A DNA stretch of 62,463 nucleotides from Bradyrhizobium sp. Ai1a-2 (GCF_000426245.1 NZ_AUEZ01000054.1:1-62463), one strand, 5' to 3'; numbered from the stretch's first letter, positions 52,277 through 61,669 are shown. Made by a program: numbers and translations. The notes: generated from the letters alone by a model not told the origin.

Positions 52277-52951
52277 ATGAAAGCTTATGTGTATGGCGAA
52301 AGGCGCGAGCTGCCGCAGGGGTTCGAGGATTTCACGCAAGCCGCGCGGACCGCGATCATCTCCGTCGACATGCACCAGGGACACCTCGCCGATACGCCGG
52401 ATTGTCCCTGTCCGGCGCCGCGCGCGCGAGAGATCGTCGCGCCGATCGATCAGTTCCATGTCGCGGCGCGCGCCATCGGCGTGCCGGTGATCCACGTCAA
52501 GTCGGTGCTGCGCAAGACCGGGGTCGACGATATCGCCGGCATTCCTTCGGCGTGGCGGCGCACCTTTCCGCTCTATGTCGGCGCGATCCCCAACTCCGAT
52601 GCGCATGCGATCGAAGGTTCGCGCTGGACCGAATTCGTCACCCATGTCGAGCCGCAGGACCTGGTGGTCGCCGGCAAGAAACGGCTGTCGCCGTTCTTTG
52701 CCACCGATCTCGATTTCCTGCTGCGGCAGATGAACGTGCGCACCGTGGTGCTCGACGGCGGCATGACCGATTGCTGCATCCTCAACGCAGCCTTCGATGC
52801 CAGCAATCTCAGCTATCGCGTCGTCGTGCTGCGCGACCTCGTGCGCGGCACCAACGAGGAGATGGAGGACGCCGCGCTGAAGATGGTGTCGCTGCATCTC
52901 GGCATCGTGACCGACGCCGCCGATCTGCTCGCGGAATGGCGTGCCCGTTGA
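52277..52951 (+). CDS. Isochorismatase-family cysteine hydrolase
   Basis: The 224-residue enzyme has the triad of the isochorismatase-like fold: Asp31 (VDMHQGHL), Lys134/135 (AGKKRLSPF) and a Cys at 166/167 (GGMTDCCILN). Relatives hydrolyse amides or ureides such as nicotinamide, biuret and N-carbamoyl compounds. AGGAGA precedes ATG 52277. Its position beside a purine-type importer and a molybdenum hydroxylase suggests late-step hydrolysis of an N-heterocycle-derived amide. Confidence 0.86.
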   Translation: MKAYVYGERRELPQGFEDFTQAARTAIISVDMHQGHLADTPDCPCPAPRAREIVAPIDQFHVAARAIGVPVIHVKSVLRKTGVDDIAGIPSAWRRTFPLYVGAIPNSDAHAIEGSRWTEFVTHVEPQDLVVAGKKRLSPFFATDLDFLLRQMNVRTVVLDGGMTDCCILNAAFDASNLSYRVVVLRDLVRGTNEEMEDAALKMVSLHLGIVTDAADLLAEWRAR

Positions 52952-53055
52952 GGGAGACCAGGCGGCTGTTGCAGTTGGCGGATGCGCACGCCGATCGCGG
53001 CAAGCATGCCCGCGGTGGTCTCGGCGATTTCCTCCGACAGATGGCAACGACTGAT

Positions 53056-53451
53056 CTATTCGCCGTCGCCTGCGGCCTCCGTCAGCGGAAAGGCTGTCCC
53101 CGGAAGATAGAGCGTGATCGGCCGGATCTCGTACACTGCGGTTGGATTGACCCGGCGCAGGTCGCGCGCGGCTTCGATCGCGGCCTCCTCGCTGGCGCAG
53201 TCGACGACGTAAAGGCCGAGCAGTTGCTCCTTGGTCTCGGCGAAGGGGCCGTCGATTACAACGCCTGCGCCCGGACCGCGCAGCGTGCGGGCCTTCCTGG
53301 TCTCGCCGAGCCGTGCCGCCGGCCCAAGGCGGCCTTCCTCCGTCAAGCGGTCATGGACCTCGTGCAGGTCAACCATCAGCGCGGCATCTTCCTCCGGCGT
53401 CCAGGACATGACCTCCGTTTCGACGTGATAGGCGAGGATGGCGTAGAGCAT
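53056..53451 (-). CDS. YCII/DGPF-domain protein
   Basis: The 131-residue protein is a YCII-related small domain with the DGPFAETKEQLLGLYVVDC signature and an N-terminal MLYAILAYHVETE strand. The fold is common beside ECF sigma factors and in catabolic clusters; activity is rarely known. It is convergent with the isochorismatase-like gene, about 100 bases apart, so a joint role is uncertain. Confidence 0.85.
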   Translation of the reverse strand: MLYAILAYHVETEVMSWTPEEDAALMVDLHEVHDRLTEEGRLGPAARLGETRKARTLRGPGAGVVIDGPFAETKEQLLGLYVVDCASEEAAIEAARDLRRVNPTAVYEIRPITLYLPGTAFPLTEAAGDGE

Positions 53452-53782
53452 CGGTACCTCTCGTAGCTGGGTGGCCAGGCAAAGGACGTTTGGGGCAGGC
53501 CGAATCCGACAAATTGCCGCGGCTGTGTTCGGTCAACCTCTGAGCCGCCGGCTTTCAGCGTCGCTTCGGGCGCGCCAAGCGCGAACGCCGAAATCCAGAG
53601 GCTGTGGATTCGCGACCCTTTCTAGCGTGATTTCAAATGTAGCGCGAGGGCCGCATTTTGAAACGAGTCCGAAATGCACTCCTCGCTATCAAATCGACCC
53701 AAACGAATTGGAGCGGTTGATCGCGCGGCTGAATGCATGAGTGACGCGCGGCTTCGAGCCCTTGTGACGGAGAGAACGGAAC
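53452..53782. other. Intergenic stretch without a recognisable gene
   Basis: About 330 bases between the YCII gene and the HAD gene. An 89-codon open frame ends at 53740 but has no Shine-Dalgarno and no family look, so I do not call it. Confidence 0.5.
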
Positions 53783-54835
53783 ATGCTGAAATTCGAGATC
53801 AGGAGTTTCCGGGCGCATGGTTTCTTGATGGTGCGTCGGCTCGCATGCTCACTGACGTTGCTGACCTTCATCGGCGTTGTATCGGCGCAGGCGCAGACCG
53901 ATTCTTTGCCCTCATGGAACGATGGTGCGGCCAAGACAGCGGTCAAAAGCTTCATCGCGGATGTTACCACGCCGGGAAACGCAAAATTCGTCCCGCCGGA
54001 GGATCGTGTCGCAGTATTCGACAATGACGGCACGCTGCTCGCGGAGATGCCTAACATCAATCTGGCCTTTGCTCTGGACGAGGTCCGTCGTCTCTCCGGA
54101 GCGCATCCAGAATGGCGGACCAACGAGCCCTTCAAGGCGATCCTCGACAACGCTCGTGCTTACCTATCGAAGCTCAGCCGGGACGACACGGTAAGCCTGG
54201 CTCTCGCCGCCTTTGCTGGCACGGATGAAAAGACTTTCGAACAAACGGCGAGCGCGTGGCTGCAGACCGCCAGCAATCCCACACTTCATCGACCGTACCA
54301 GAGCCTGGTCTACCAACCGCAGCTTGAACTCCTTCAGTTGCTCCGGGCGAACGGATTTAAGGTCTATCTGGTCTCCGGCGGAGAGGTTGATTTTCTTCGC
54401 AGCTTTGCCAATGCGGAGTATGGCATTCCGCCGGAACAGGTGATCGGCAGCAGCGTGCGGTACGACTACAAGGTCGTGGACGGTCAACCGACCATCGAGC
54501 GAGTGGCGCAGCTCGGCAGCCTTAATGATGGTCCCGGCAACGTTGCCAATATCCAGCTTCACATCGGCAAGCGGCCAATTTTGGCGTTCGGCAACTCCGA
54601 TGGCGATGAGCCGATGCTTGCGATGACCGCGGCGAACGACAAGCCGCATCTCGTTCTGATCCTGCACCATGACGATGCCGAGCGGGAATTCGCCTATGAC
54701 AGGGCCGGGCCCAGTTGGGGTCGCCTGGACAAGCTGTGGGACGAGGCCAACGAGCGCCACTGGCAGATCGTCAGTATGAAGAACGACTTCAGGCTCATAT
54801 TTCCACCGCTGACTAAAGCAAATGAAAGCAAATGA
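53783..54835 (+). CDS. Secreted HAD-family phosphatase-like hydrolase
   Basis: The 350-residue protein has a hydrophobic signal (residues about 15-38, LACSLTLLTFIGVVSAQAQ) and the HAD motif I VAVFDNDGTLLAE near residue 80. Motif II is seen in YLVSGGE and motif IV in FGNSDGDEPML. Such periplasmic members are related to acid phosphatases. GGAGAGAACGGAAC precedes the ATG. The C-terminal third is well ordered. Substrate is unknown; no operon partner is close. Confidence 0.84.
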   Translation: MLKFEIRSFRAHGFLMVRRLACSLTLLTFIGVVSAQAQTDSLPSWNDGAAKTAVKSFIADVTTPGNAKFVPPEDRVAVFDNDGTLLAEMPNINLAFALDEVRRLSGAHPEWRTNEPFKAILDNARAYLSKLSRDDTVSLALAAFAGTDEKTFEQTASAWLQTASNPTLHRPYQSLVYQPQLELLQLLRANGFKVYLVSGGEVDFLRSFANAEYGIPPEQVIGSSVRYDYKVVDGQPTIERVAQLGSLNDGPGNVANIQLHIGKRPILAFGNSDGDEPMLAMTAANDKPHLVLILHHDDAEREFAYDRAGPSWGRLDKLWDEANERHWQIVSMKNDFRLIFPPLTKANESK

Positions 54836-55030
54836 AATCGCGTGCGGGTGCGGGTCGCTGCCCTTAGCCGGGTTAAGGAACTCGCCACGCCCAAAGACTC
54901 AGCCGCCTGCGTCATCGCACCACAAGCGAAAAGTTCCTGATGAGCTGGAGAAAACTGGGGAACGGCAGCCACTAGCTGCGCGCCGGACTAGGTCAAGCAG
55001 GTAGAGCGCCCGCATTGTAGGTGGGCCCGG

Positions 55031-55264
55031 TCACAGCCCCTGGTTCTGGACCAAACCCAAAAGGGTTTCGGATTGTGTGTCGCGCATTGGCGCGCCACTT
55101 ATGTATTGGGAAAACGCGGCGCCGTTTTTCGCTGCGCGCAAGGTCGCCGTGGCATCGCCAAGGCTGTTGAAGGTTTTTGGTCGGTGCTCCATGAATAGCT
55201 GACCGCTGACCAGCAACAATGCCGCGAAGAAAACAACTAAGGCCAGTTGAGACACTTCGTCCAT
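55031..55264 (-). CDS. Possible small single-span membrane protein
   Basis: The 77-residue ORF starts MDEVSQLALVVFFAALLLVS, one transmembrane helix, followed by a polar tail. GGAGG lies 12 bases upstream of the ATG, a loose fit. I recognise no family and the call is tentative. Confidence 0.4.
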   Translation of the reverse strand: MDEVSQLALVVFFAALLLVSGQLFMEHRPKTFNSLGDATATLRAAKNGAAFSQYISGAPMRDTQSETLLGLVQNQGL

Positions 55265-55655
55265 TTCGACCCAACGCCTCCGCAATGCTCTGGCTGCATA
55301 ACGAGGCTAGGAGCATGTACGTTCCCCGGATGTCGGGAAATAGCTGCAATTTTGTACGGATTGCTGTGCGCCGTCATTAGGAACGTGCGGCGAGTCCTCC
55401 CATCGCCCTAGTCCAAGCTGGAACTTGCCGTCGATCCTATCGGTCAATTCGCCGGGTGCCTGCGTTCACTTTTGAACAGAATGCGGCTCGACCGAAGGCT
55501 ACCGTTGCCGGTGGCGCGGTCATGGACATCCTGCTGCGTGCTGACACAGGTAGCTGATCCTCGCGCTGTTCTACCCCTAAAGACAGGCCTGGTTGACTCT
55601 CCGCATCGACGAAATTGACGGCGGCTCGGATCACGTCTTTGCAGCCAAGAAGGCA
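55265..55655. other. Intergenic stretch without a recognisable gene
   Basis: About 390 bases between two tentative small genes. I see overlapping chance frames only, with no clear promoter or repeat. Confidence 0.4.
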
Positions 55656-55949
55656 ATGATAATGGAAAAGAAGAAGACCTTCTTGGCGATCTGGGATGGC
55701 GAAGTGGTCGGCACCCGTACCAGTCGGCATTACCGCTACGCCGTCATCATCGGTAAGCGCGGTGACTTCACTCCGACTGTTGGCGGCTTCACGCGGACCC
55801 ATGACAGTGCAGCCAAGCTGAGCAAGGCCTTCGGGCCTCACCACACGGTGCTCGGCATCGTCGAACTGCAGATGATCGAGGGTGCGTTGCCATATCCTCC
55901 GTTATCGTGCCAATCGATAACGAGCAAAACCGGAGATCGTGGCAAGTGA
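55656..55949 (+). CDS. Hypothetical protein (97 aa)
   Basis: From ATG 55656 the protein reads MIMEKKKTFLAIWDGEVVGT, then alternating charged and hydrophobic residues through GKRGDFTPTVGGFTRTHDSA, and looks like a small folded domain. AAGAAGG stands just upstream. The last 20 residues look less protein-like. I recognise no family. Confidence 0.45.
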   Translation: MIMEKKKTFLAIWDGEVVGTRTSRHYRYAVIIGKRGDFTPTVGGFTRTHDSAAKLSKAFGPHHTVLGIVELQMIEGALPYPPLSCQSITSKTGDRGK

Positions 55950-55957
55950 ATCGCCCG

Positions 55958-56221
55958 CTATCCCGCCCGGTCATCAATCAGGTGCTTCAGCATCTCCTCG
56001 CAGGCCTTCTCGGCTTCGGCAAAAGTCTTGAATGGCGAACCGCCCACCCTGATCGCGGGCCGGTTCAGATCGATGGGACGCCATGATGCAACAAAGCCGG
56101 GCTGCCCGTGAAGGCCGGGGCCGCTACGACTCTCGTTACTGATCACGAACGAGAAGCCATGGCTGCTGGCGCTCCACATCTGGAAGTCTTCCGTCGGACC
56201 GATGATGCGGTTGAACTGCAT
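55958..56221 (-). CDS. Hypothetical protein (87 aa)
   Basis: The protein starts MQFNRIIGPTEDFQMWSASS and ends with the amphipathic helix FKTFAEAEKACEEMLKHL. The composition is that of a real small folded protein. The frame is open upstream to 56314 but those residues look unrelated. Function is unknown. It converges on the ORF at 55656 with 8 bases between. Confidence 0.55.
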   Translation of the reverse strand: MQFNRIIGPTEDFQMWSASSHGFSFVISNESRSGPGLHGQPGFVASWRPIDLNRPAIRVGGSPFKTFAEAEKACEEMLKHLIDDRAG

Positions 56222-56386
56222 GAAGCATCCGATAAGGCCCATGTGCTGAGAAGGATATTGCTTCGCCGATCCGAAAAAATGCAGCGCTATTGACGTAGCG
56301 CTCACAGGCAGCAAGCTTCTCAGAAGGCGGCTGATGACCTGGAGCCTTCGGTTCGACCGGGTTCCATCTCAAACCGCAAGTCCCGG

Positions 56387-56491
56387 CTAAGGAGCGATCC
56401 AGAATCCGACTCCAATCACCGCTAGCCCTACGACGATTATCAGGATGTCGGTCGTCAACCAGTCCGGCATTCGCTTCGAAGGTTTGGCCAT
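56387..56491 (-). CDS. Small single-span membrane protein (34 aa)
   Basis: A 34-residue ORF begins MAKPSKRMPDWLTTDI, has one hydrophobic helix (ILIIVVGLAVIGVGFWI) and ends AP. GGAGGA stands 8 bases before the ATG, a strong initiation signal for so short an ORF. A positive N-terminus suggests the N-in orientation. I do not know its role; small membrane regulators look like this. Confidence 0.6.
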   Translation of the reverse strand: MAKPSKRMPDWLTTDILIIVVGLAVIGVGFWIAP

Positions 56492-56723
56492 GGTTCTGAT
56501 CCTCCGCTACCGGCAGTCTCCGACATGCCCGGACGAGGTGATATGATCTGGTTCACGAAAATCCGGGAAAAAACGGCAATTTGCTTGACGCGGATTGGAG
56601 CGCGGGCGAGCGGCCGGCGGTTGGGTCGAACTGGGCCGCTGAACTTCCAGAACTCGGCTGAGACGCCAGATCGAGCTGTAAGCGGGGCAGGGCACAACAC
56701 GGTTGGGGATCGTGTGTGCGTCC

Positions 56724-58091
56724 TTACAACATTCGGGCAAGCGACGGAGGAGGCTCGTTCCGCGTGTATTCGCTATCCTTTTTCGCGAAGTCCACAGTAG
56801 CTTTTCGATCTGCAACCAGTCGGCGGATGATTGAGAGGATTTCGGACCGCGTGTCGAGCCCGGCGAACTCATCGGCCATCGATGCAGCCCGCGTGCGATA
56901 GCCCGGCTTTTCGAGCACGGTCCGAACCGCCTCGCGCAGGACGCGCGGATCCGGCTGATTGGTCGCCAGGTTGATACCGACGCCGGACCACGCGATGCGC
57001 GCGTTCACATCGGCCTTGTCCTCGGTCAGCCCGGCGCTCACGATCGGAATTCCAAAACTCATCGCCTGATTGACGCTGCCGTAGCCGCCATTGGTGACGA
57101 ACACATCCGTCTTTTTCAGGATCCACTCGAACGGCAGGTAGGTGGACACGCGGGCGTTGGACGGAATCGGGCCGGGGATCGCATCGACCGGACGACCGCC
57201 GGTGGTCACGACCACGAGCAGATCCGGTTCGTCCGCAAGGGCGGCCAGCGTCGGCGCGACGAGAAGACCGAAATTGTGATTGGCCACCGTCCCCTGCGTG
57301 ACCAGCACCACCTTGCGCTTGCCGTCGAGATCAGCGGCCCACGACGGCACCGGCGCCTGGTTCGGAACGATCGGAGGCGTGCCCACGAAATGGACCGTGG
57401 GCGGCAGCTTGCGCGGAAACTCGAAGCTCGGCACCGATAGCTGCAGATAGGCGTCAGCAAGTTTGATGATGGCTTGGGAAGCCGGGATCGGCAATGTGCC
57501 GACACCAAGCGTGTTCAACGTCTCGTTCACACAAAGCAAGTTTGGTTGATTGACGGCTTCGTCAACTTGCCGTGCCATAGCCGCGTATTGTTGGCGCTGC
57601 TCCTCGGTTGTTGCGGGCGGCAGTCCAAGAAAGTTCGGCGCGCCGTCTTCGCGCGGTAAACGCAAGAAAGTTGTGCCACAGACAACGATTGAGGGCCGCT
57701 TTGAGCCCGCCCCGAGCAGCATCGGCAGCGCGCCCAGGAATGTGTCGTCGCACAAGACCATGTCGACCGGACTTTCCCGTATTGCCTGCAACAGGCCCTG
57801 GTGCTGCGCCGCCATCGGATCGATGAAGACGCGACGGACACAAACTCGCAACCATTCGGGTCCCGCCGGAATGTCCTTCAGTTCGGGAGCCACCGAGAGA
57901 AGTTCACGCAGATCAAAATCCGCACTGGCGGGAAGCGAAATGAACTTCATGCCGCTGCTTTCGATGCGGTGGCGGAAGACGCTGCCGGTAAAGAAAGCGA
58001 TCTCGTGGCCTTCGGCGAGTAGGACGCGAGTGATCCCAAGCAGCGGATTGAGATGGCCCTCCGCGGGCGTCGAAGCTATGAGAATTTTCAT
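56724..58091 (-). CDS. UGT/MGT-like glycosyltransferase (GT1)
   Basis: The 455-residue protein starts MKILIASTPAEGHLNPLLGI, a GT-B N-terminal Rossmann half, and has the C-terminal donor-binding stretch STYLPFEWILKKTDVFVTNG followed by GGYGSVNQAMSFGIPIV. This matches macroside- and flavonoid-type GT1 enzymes, which use an NDP-sugar to glycosylate small hydrophobic acceptors. It has no signal or membrane segment. No acceptor-biosynthesis genes are adjacent. Confidence 0.87.
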   Translation of the reverse strand: MKILIASTPAEGHLNPLLGITRVLLAEGHEIAFFTGSVFRHRIESSGMKFISLPASADFDLRELLSVAPELKDIPAGPEWLRVCVRRVFIDPMAAQHQGLLQAIRESPVDMVLCDDTFLGALPMLLGAGSKRPSIVVCGTTFLRLPREDGAPNFLGLPPATTEEQRQQYAAMARQVDEAVNQPNLLCVNETLNTLGVGTLPIPASQAIIKLADAYLQLSVPSFEFPRKLPPTVHFVGTPPIVPNQAPVPSWAADLDGKRKVVLVTQGTVANHNFGLLVAPTLAALADEPDLLVVVTTGGRPVDAIPGPIPSNARVSTYLPFEWILKKTDVFVTNGGYGSVNQAMSFGIPIVSAGLTEDKADVNARIAWSGVGINLATNQPDPRVLREAVRTVLEKPGYRTRAASMADEFAGLDTRSEILSIIRRLVADRKATVDFAKKDSEYTRNEPPPSLARML

Positions 58092-58399
58092 GGGATCGGA
58101 GCCTCTGTGAATGTCGGGTAGGGTCCGGCCGCCTCTTCCGAGTGGCCCCCGAGTGAACAGAGGGAGGTATCGTTGTTACACGTTGACTTCGGATCCCGCT
58201 GGAAATGGTTACAGCGGCAACGCGCGTCGCACACGTCACCAGCCGTTGACCGGTCCGCTTCGTTACCGTCGTCTCGCGCGCCGACATGCGCGCTCAGGCC
58301 CACCAGGAGGCCGCCCAGAGGCTAGTCCGGGAGGCGGACTGTGCGGAGGCCGAAGCCTTGGTCGCTGTCGCGTGGAGCTGCGGGTATCATCGGCGGCTC
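58092..58399. other. Intergenic stretch without a recognisable gene
   Basis: About 308 bases upstream of the glycosyltransferase gene. It should hold its promoter. I see no motif. Confidence 0.4.
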
Positions 58400-58504
58400 T
58401 CAGGGCTCAGCAAGGAGGTTCACGATCAATGCTATGGTCAGCAATGCCGCCAAAGCAATTAGACCAACTGAAATAGGAAGGTCGTCCGCGTGCCGGGAGC
58501 TCAT
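58400..58504 (-). CDS. Possible small single-span membrane protein (34 aa)
   Basis: The ORF reads MSSRHADDLPISVGLIALAA and continues hydrophobic to the end (IVNLLAEP). The predicted product is a short N-terminal tail plus one helix, the same length as the ORF at 56387 but not homologous to it by eye. AAGGA is 11 bases upstream, somewhat far. An in-frame ATG 27 codons upstream would give 61 residues. Confidence 0.4.
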   Translation of the reverse strand: MSSRHADDLPISVGLIALAALLTIALIVNLLAEP

Positions 58505-58729
58505 GCGTGCTGTTGTCCTTGTCCAGCCAGATACGGAGGCAGCGGTGTTGCCGGCGTGTGGCTCATTGTCGCGCTCAAGCGTCATCGCGCTCTCGCAAAC
58601 ACTTAGCCGAACGGCCAACCGATGGCTTGTGAAGCATATCACAGAGGTTGTGTGGACTATAAAATTATACTTTGCGCTGTCAGCGACGTCGGCATCAGGT
58701 GTCCCTCGCGACTGACTTAGGAGAACAGC

Positions 58730-59137
58730 ATGACAACGTGCATCCTTCCATCGCTCGTCGGACTGGGAGTGGCAGTCTCGATTCTCGGAGCAACGACCGC
58801 GCAAGCCGCAAATCGTTTTGCTGTCGTGTGCCTGCACAACCGGACGGGTGCTCCCATCAACTACCAGGTCAAGTGGGCCGATGTGGATCGATGGGACACA
58901 AACAGAATCGCCCCAGGTGCGAACACATGGTTTTCGCATCAGTACGAGCGGCAAAACGAAAACCGGTCACCCAGACTTCTGGTCAGGTTTGATTCGGACC
59001 TTACACAACAGCGATACCAGATAACCTACAAGCTGGAACGTCGAGCAGCAGCCGGGAAGAGCTGCGGAGAGGGCAAGCCCTACGCCTTCCAATACGAGCC
59101 CAGCAACCGGAAGTTCATTGATCTGAAGGCTCTCTGA
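58730..59137 (+). CDS. Secreted hypothetical protein
   Basis: The 135-residue protein has a signal peptide, LVGLGVAVSILGATTAQAA, and a mature part with two Cys (VVCLHNRTG and GKSCGEGKPY) that could form a disulfide. TAGGAGA stands 6 bases before the ATG. The mature domain looks like a small beta-rich periplasmic protein; I do not know the family. Confidence 0.65.
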   Translation: MTTCILPSLVGLGVAVSILGATTAQAANRFAVVCLHNRTGAPINYQVKWADVDRWDTNRIAPGANTWFSHQYERQNENRSPRLLVRFDSDLTQQRYQITYKLERRAAAGKSCGEGKPYAFQYEPSNRKFIDLKAL

Positions 59138-59176
59138 TCTCCTCGGGGGCGCTTCGTCGAAGGTGGTCTCTAAGAG

Positions 59177-59437
59177 TTACCGCGGCGGCTGTGTAGGGAC
59201 TGGGTCTTTGCAGGCAGCGGCATCCTGAGTAGCGACCCAACTGCCGCTGCTGCATTGGAGTCCGCGACCCCCGCCGAGGCAAATGACGGCGCCCTGAGAA
59301 TAAAACGCGCTGTTGTAGACGCAATTCCTGGTCATGGAATCAATCTTCTGCGGGTCCGGTATGAGAATGTCCTGCGCCGTTGCCGCACCAGGCATCATGC
59401 AGGCGACGACAACTATTGCAAAAGCTGATCTCCACAT
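59177..59437 (-). CDS. Secreted DUF1496-like protein
   Basis: The 86-residue protein has a signal peptide (SAFAIVVVACMMPGAATAQ) and the Cys-bearing stretch NCVYNSAFYSQGAVICLGGG then LQCSSGSWV, reminiscent of DUF1496 proteins. AAGGG lies ahead of the ATG. Function is unknown. It is convergent with the secreted protein at 58730 with a 39-base gap. Confidence 0.6.
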   Translation of the reverse strand: MWRSAFAIVVVACMMPGAATAQDILIPDPQKIDSMTRNCVYNSAFYSQGAVICLGGGRGLQCSSGSWVATQDAAACKDPVPTQPPR

Positions 59438-59780
59438 TCACGCATCCCTTCTTCTCAGCGGTCGGGAACGTTGACGGACCGCGGTGACACGAATCGCCAC
59501 AGGGTAATTGTTCTCTGTGACGGCGATTTATTTCCTGTTGCGCTTTTCTGCTGTCGCCCCTAAGCCGGTTTCGACCAGCCGGTGGTTGCTTCGGCCGGGC
59601 TCATTCGAACAACGGATATTCGAACGCGACGCCTAAGAGGGTCGTTCTCTTCGAACCACCTCGCGGGGCGTCCTGTGGATGACGTTCGCCGCGTCGCGGA
59701 GAACGACCAGGCGTCGACCGTTCGGCGCGATCGGCGCGTCGAACGAGCGGCCCCAGCCGTTCTCCGGCACCTCGTGGAAG
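59438..59780. other. Intergenic stretch without a recognisable gene
   Basis: About 343 bases between two minus-strand genes. I see no gene or strong structure; the promoter of the DUF1496-like gene should be at its left end. Confidence 0.4.
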
Positions 59781-60152
59781 CTATTTCGCGGGTACGATAA
59801 GCGGCTTACCCTTATCGACGATATGCACCGTTAGCATTTTGAGCGGCTTGTCGCCGCCCACCTTGAAGCCGCCATGTGCAACGTCGCGCACGTTGATGAC
59901 GGCTGCTCCGGTGGGGAATTGCCGCTCGCTCCCATCGGGCAACAGCAGTGTTGCGCCCTCGAGCACATAGACGGCTTCCTCTCCATTGTGGGAGTGTCGG
60001 GGGAGGCTGTTGCCGGGCGGCACCTCTACAACAGCAACAATCACCTCCATGTCGGTGCCGGTCAGGTCTGCCTTCTTTAATTCGGTTCGGTTGGTTTGGG
60101 CACTGGCCGCGGTGGTGAGAGCGAGAGAAAACAACACTGCCAATCGAAGCAT
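59781..60152 (-). CDS. Secreted cupin-domain protein
   Basis: The 123-residue protein has a signal peptide (MLRLAVLFSLALTTAASAQ) and a single cupin barrel. The metal-site pattern PRHSHNGEEAVYVLEG and a later INVRDVAHGGFKVG carry the His and Glu ligands. GGGAGA precedes ATG 60152. Secreted one-domain cupins of this kind often have unknown roles, possibly quercetinase-like or sensing. Confidence 0.82.
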   Translation of the reverse strand: MLRLAVLFSLALTTAASAQTNRTELKKADLTGTDMEVIVAVVEVPPGNSLPRHSHNGEEAVYVLEGATLLLPDGSERQFPTGAAVINVRDVAHGGFKVGGDKPLKMLTVHIVDKGKPLIVPAK

Positions 60153-60728
60153 GACTATCTCCCTCAAATGCCTTTGCTGTAATGGATGACCTCCGACCAG
60201 TTCGGTCGGGGATCAACCCACCCCACGGAGCCGCAACGGCTGCATTTCGGGTGAGTGCAGATATCGTACCAGTTACAATTTGGACGCGCAAAGCGGATCA
60301 GGAGCCCCACGCAGTTGCAGGGCAAACGAACAGTGCTCGTGCTTCGTCATCCAGTGAAGTCGGCGACCAATGGCAACCTTGTTCTCCGCGGCGATGGGGC
60401 GCTCCCTGGACCGCTGAGTTCGGGATTAGGCAAAGAATCGCAACCGGTCCTTCTCACGTAGTCCGCCACAAGCGACCCAGCGTCGTTTACTCGACGCTTC
60501 GACTATTCAGGTCTCGCCCCAAGCCATTGCGCAATGGTCCCCATCCCGTTTCGTCAGTGACGAACAGTGGTCCTTGCTCGTCATGGTGGAACTTCGAGTG
60601 ACACATCCCGAAGGACAATTGATCGAGGTGCCATGATGGAGAGCCATACCTGACTGAATGAAAAATCTCTTGCTCGCGCGATTAGCTCTATCTAAGATTG
60701 CGTTCAATAACATTGAGGAAGAAACGCA
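60153..60728. other. Intergenic stretch without a recognisable gene
   Basis: About 575 bases between the divergent cupin and methyltransferase genes. Open frames are present but their translations have no protein character. Both promoters must lie here; no clear palindrome or IS remnant was seen. Confidence 0.5.
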
Positions 60729-61463
60729 ATGGCAAATGTCATCACGCACGAGGACGGAAACACGTTCGTTGCGGGCGGGCTCACGTTCAACTTCATCAAC
60801 AGCAACTACAAGGAGCACAAGACCACCGACAGCGAGATCGTGGTTCTGAAATCCGCGGACATTCTACGGTCGTACGACAAAGTGTTCGACGCCGCGCCAA
60901 ACAAGAACTTCCTTGAGGTCGGGATTTTTGAGGGTGGGTCGACGTTGTTCTTCGCCGTCGCTCATCCTGAATTCAGGATATCAGCGCTTGATATAAGAGA
61001 CCCCGATGATGCGGTTTTGCGCCACGTTCACAATCTTGGTCTGAAGGAACGAGTAAAGATCCATTACAATACTAGCCAGTCGGATAAGGATGCCTTGGAG
61101 AAAATTATCCGTGAGGATTTCAGCGGCGAGGATATCGGCCTCATTTGCGATGACGCCTCACACAACTATAACTTGTCCCGTAGCACCTTCGAACTGACGT
61201 TTGGCAAGCTGGCCCGCGGTGGTCAGTATTGCCTGGAGGATTGGGCATGGGCCCATTGGAAGAGTACATCGTCGACTTCCTTGGCATTGACCAATCTTGT
61301 TTTTGAGATGGTGGTCCTTCTTCCTTCGACTCGTCCGCTTATTGACTCGATCGAGATATTGCCGAATTACGTGCGCCTCGTTCGCGGTCCGGGTAAGACC
61401 AACGGCGACGTCAATATCGACAGCATGATGAGGCTTAGAGGCAAAAAGCTGACGCTGATCTGA
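60729..61463 (+). CDS. Class I SAM-dependent methyltransferase-like protein
   Basis: The 244-residue protein has a Rossmann-type motif I variant, NKNFLEVGIFEGGSTLFF, and an acidic motif after the second strand (ISALDIRDPDD). CDDASHNYNLSRSTF is followed by the motif GKLARGGQYCLEDWAW, as in methyltransferases that act on sugars or small metabolites. GAGGAAG precedes the ATG. It may modify surface polysaccharide; no sugar genes are nearby. Confidence 0.75.
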   Translation: MANVITHEDGNTFVAGGLTFNFINSNYKEHKTTDSEIVVLKSADILRSYDKVFDAAPNKNFLEVGIFEGGSTLFFAVAHPEFRISALDIRDPDDAVLRHVHNLGLKERVKIHYNTSQSDKDALEKIIREDFSGEDIGLICDDASHNYNLSRSTFELTFGKLARGGQYCLEDWAWAHWKSTSSTSLALTNLVFEMVVLLPSTRPLIDSIEILPNYVRLVRGPGKTNGDVNIDSMMRLRGKKLTLI

Positions 61464-61570
61464 GGTGGCGGACTTGAGGAAGAGAATGCGGTGATTGTGG
61501 CGTCACGACAACGGCCACATACGCGCGCAACACCGCTCAGACGAATTTGATGTACTATTGTGGGGATAGG

Positions 61571-61595
61571 CTGGCTTTGAGGTGCTCAAAGCCAG
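61571..61595. terminator. Perfect 11-bp hairpin, possible terminator
   Basis: CTGGCTTTGAG / CTCAAAGCCAG with a 3-base loop stands between the methyltransferase and the tRNA genes, which converge on it. No T-run follows on either strand, so a terminator role is only suggested by position. Confidence 0.45.
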
Positions 61596-61669
61596 TCACG
61601 CATCATCACGTGATTGGTGCGTAAGCGACACGTGCAACACGTTGATTTAGCATTGGTTTTAGGAAGGTT

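Noticed and set aside
53471..53740. 89-codon ORF before the HAD gene
   Set aside because: There is no Shine-Dalgarno, basic composition is that of a chance frame, and no family resemblance is seen.
56387..56491. Type I toxin-antitoxin locus
   Set aside because: The peptide size fits, but no antisense RNA promoter or long untranslated hairpin could be recognised, so the toxin label is not supported.
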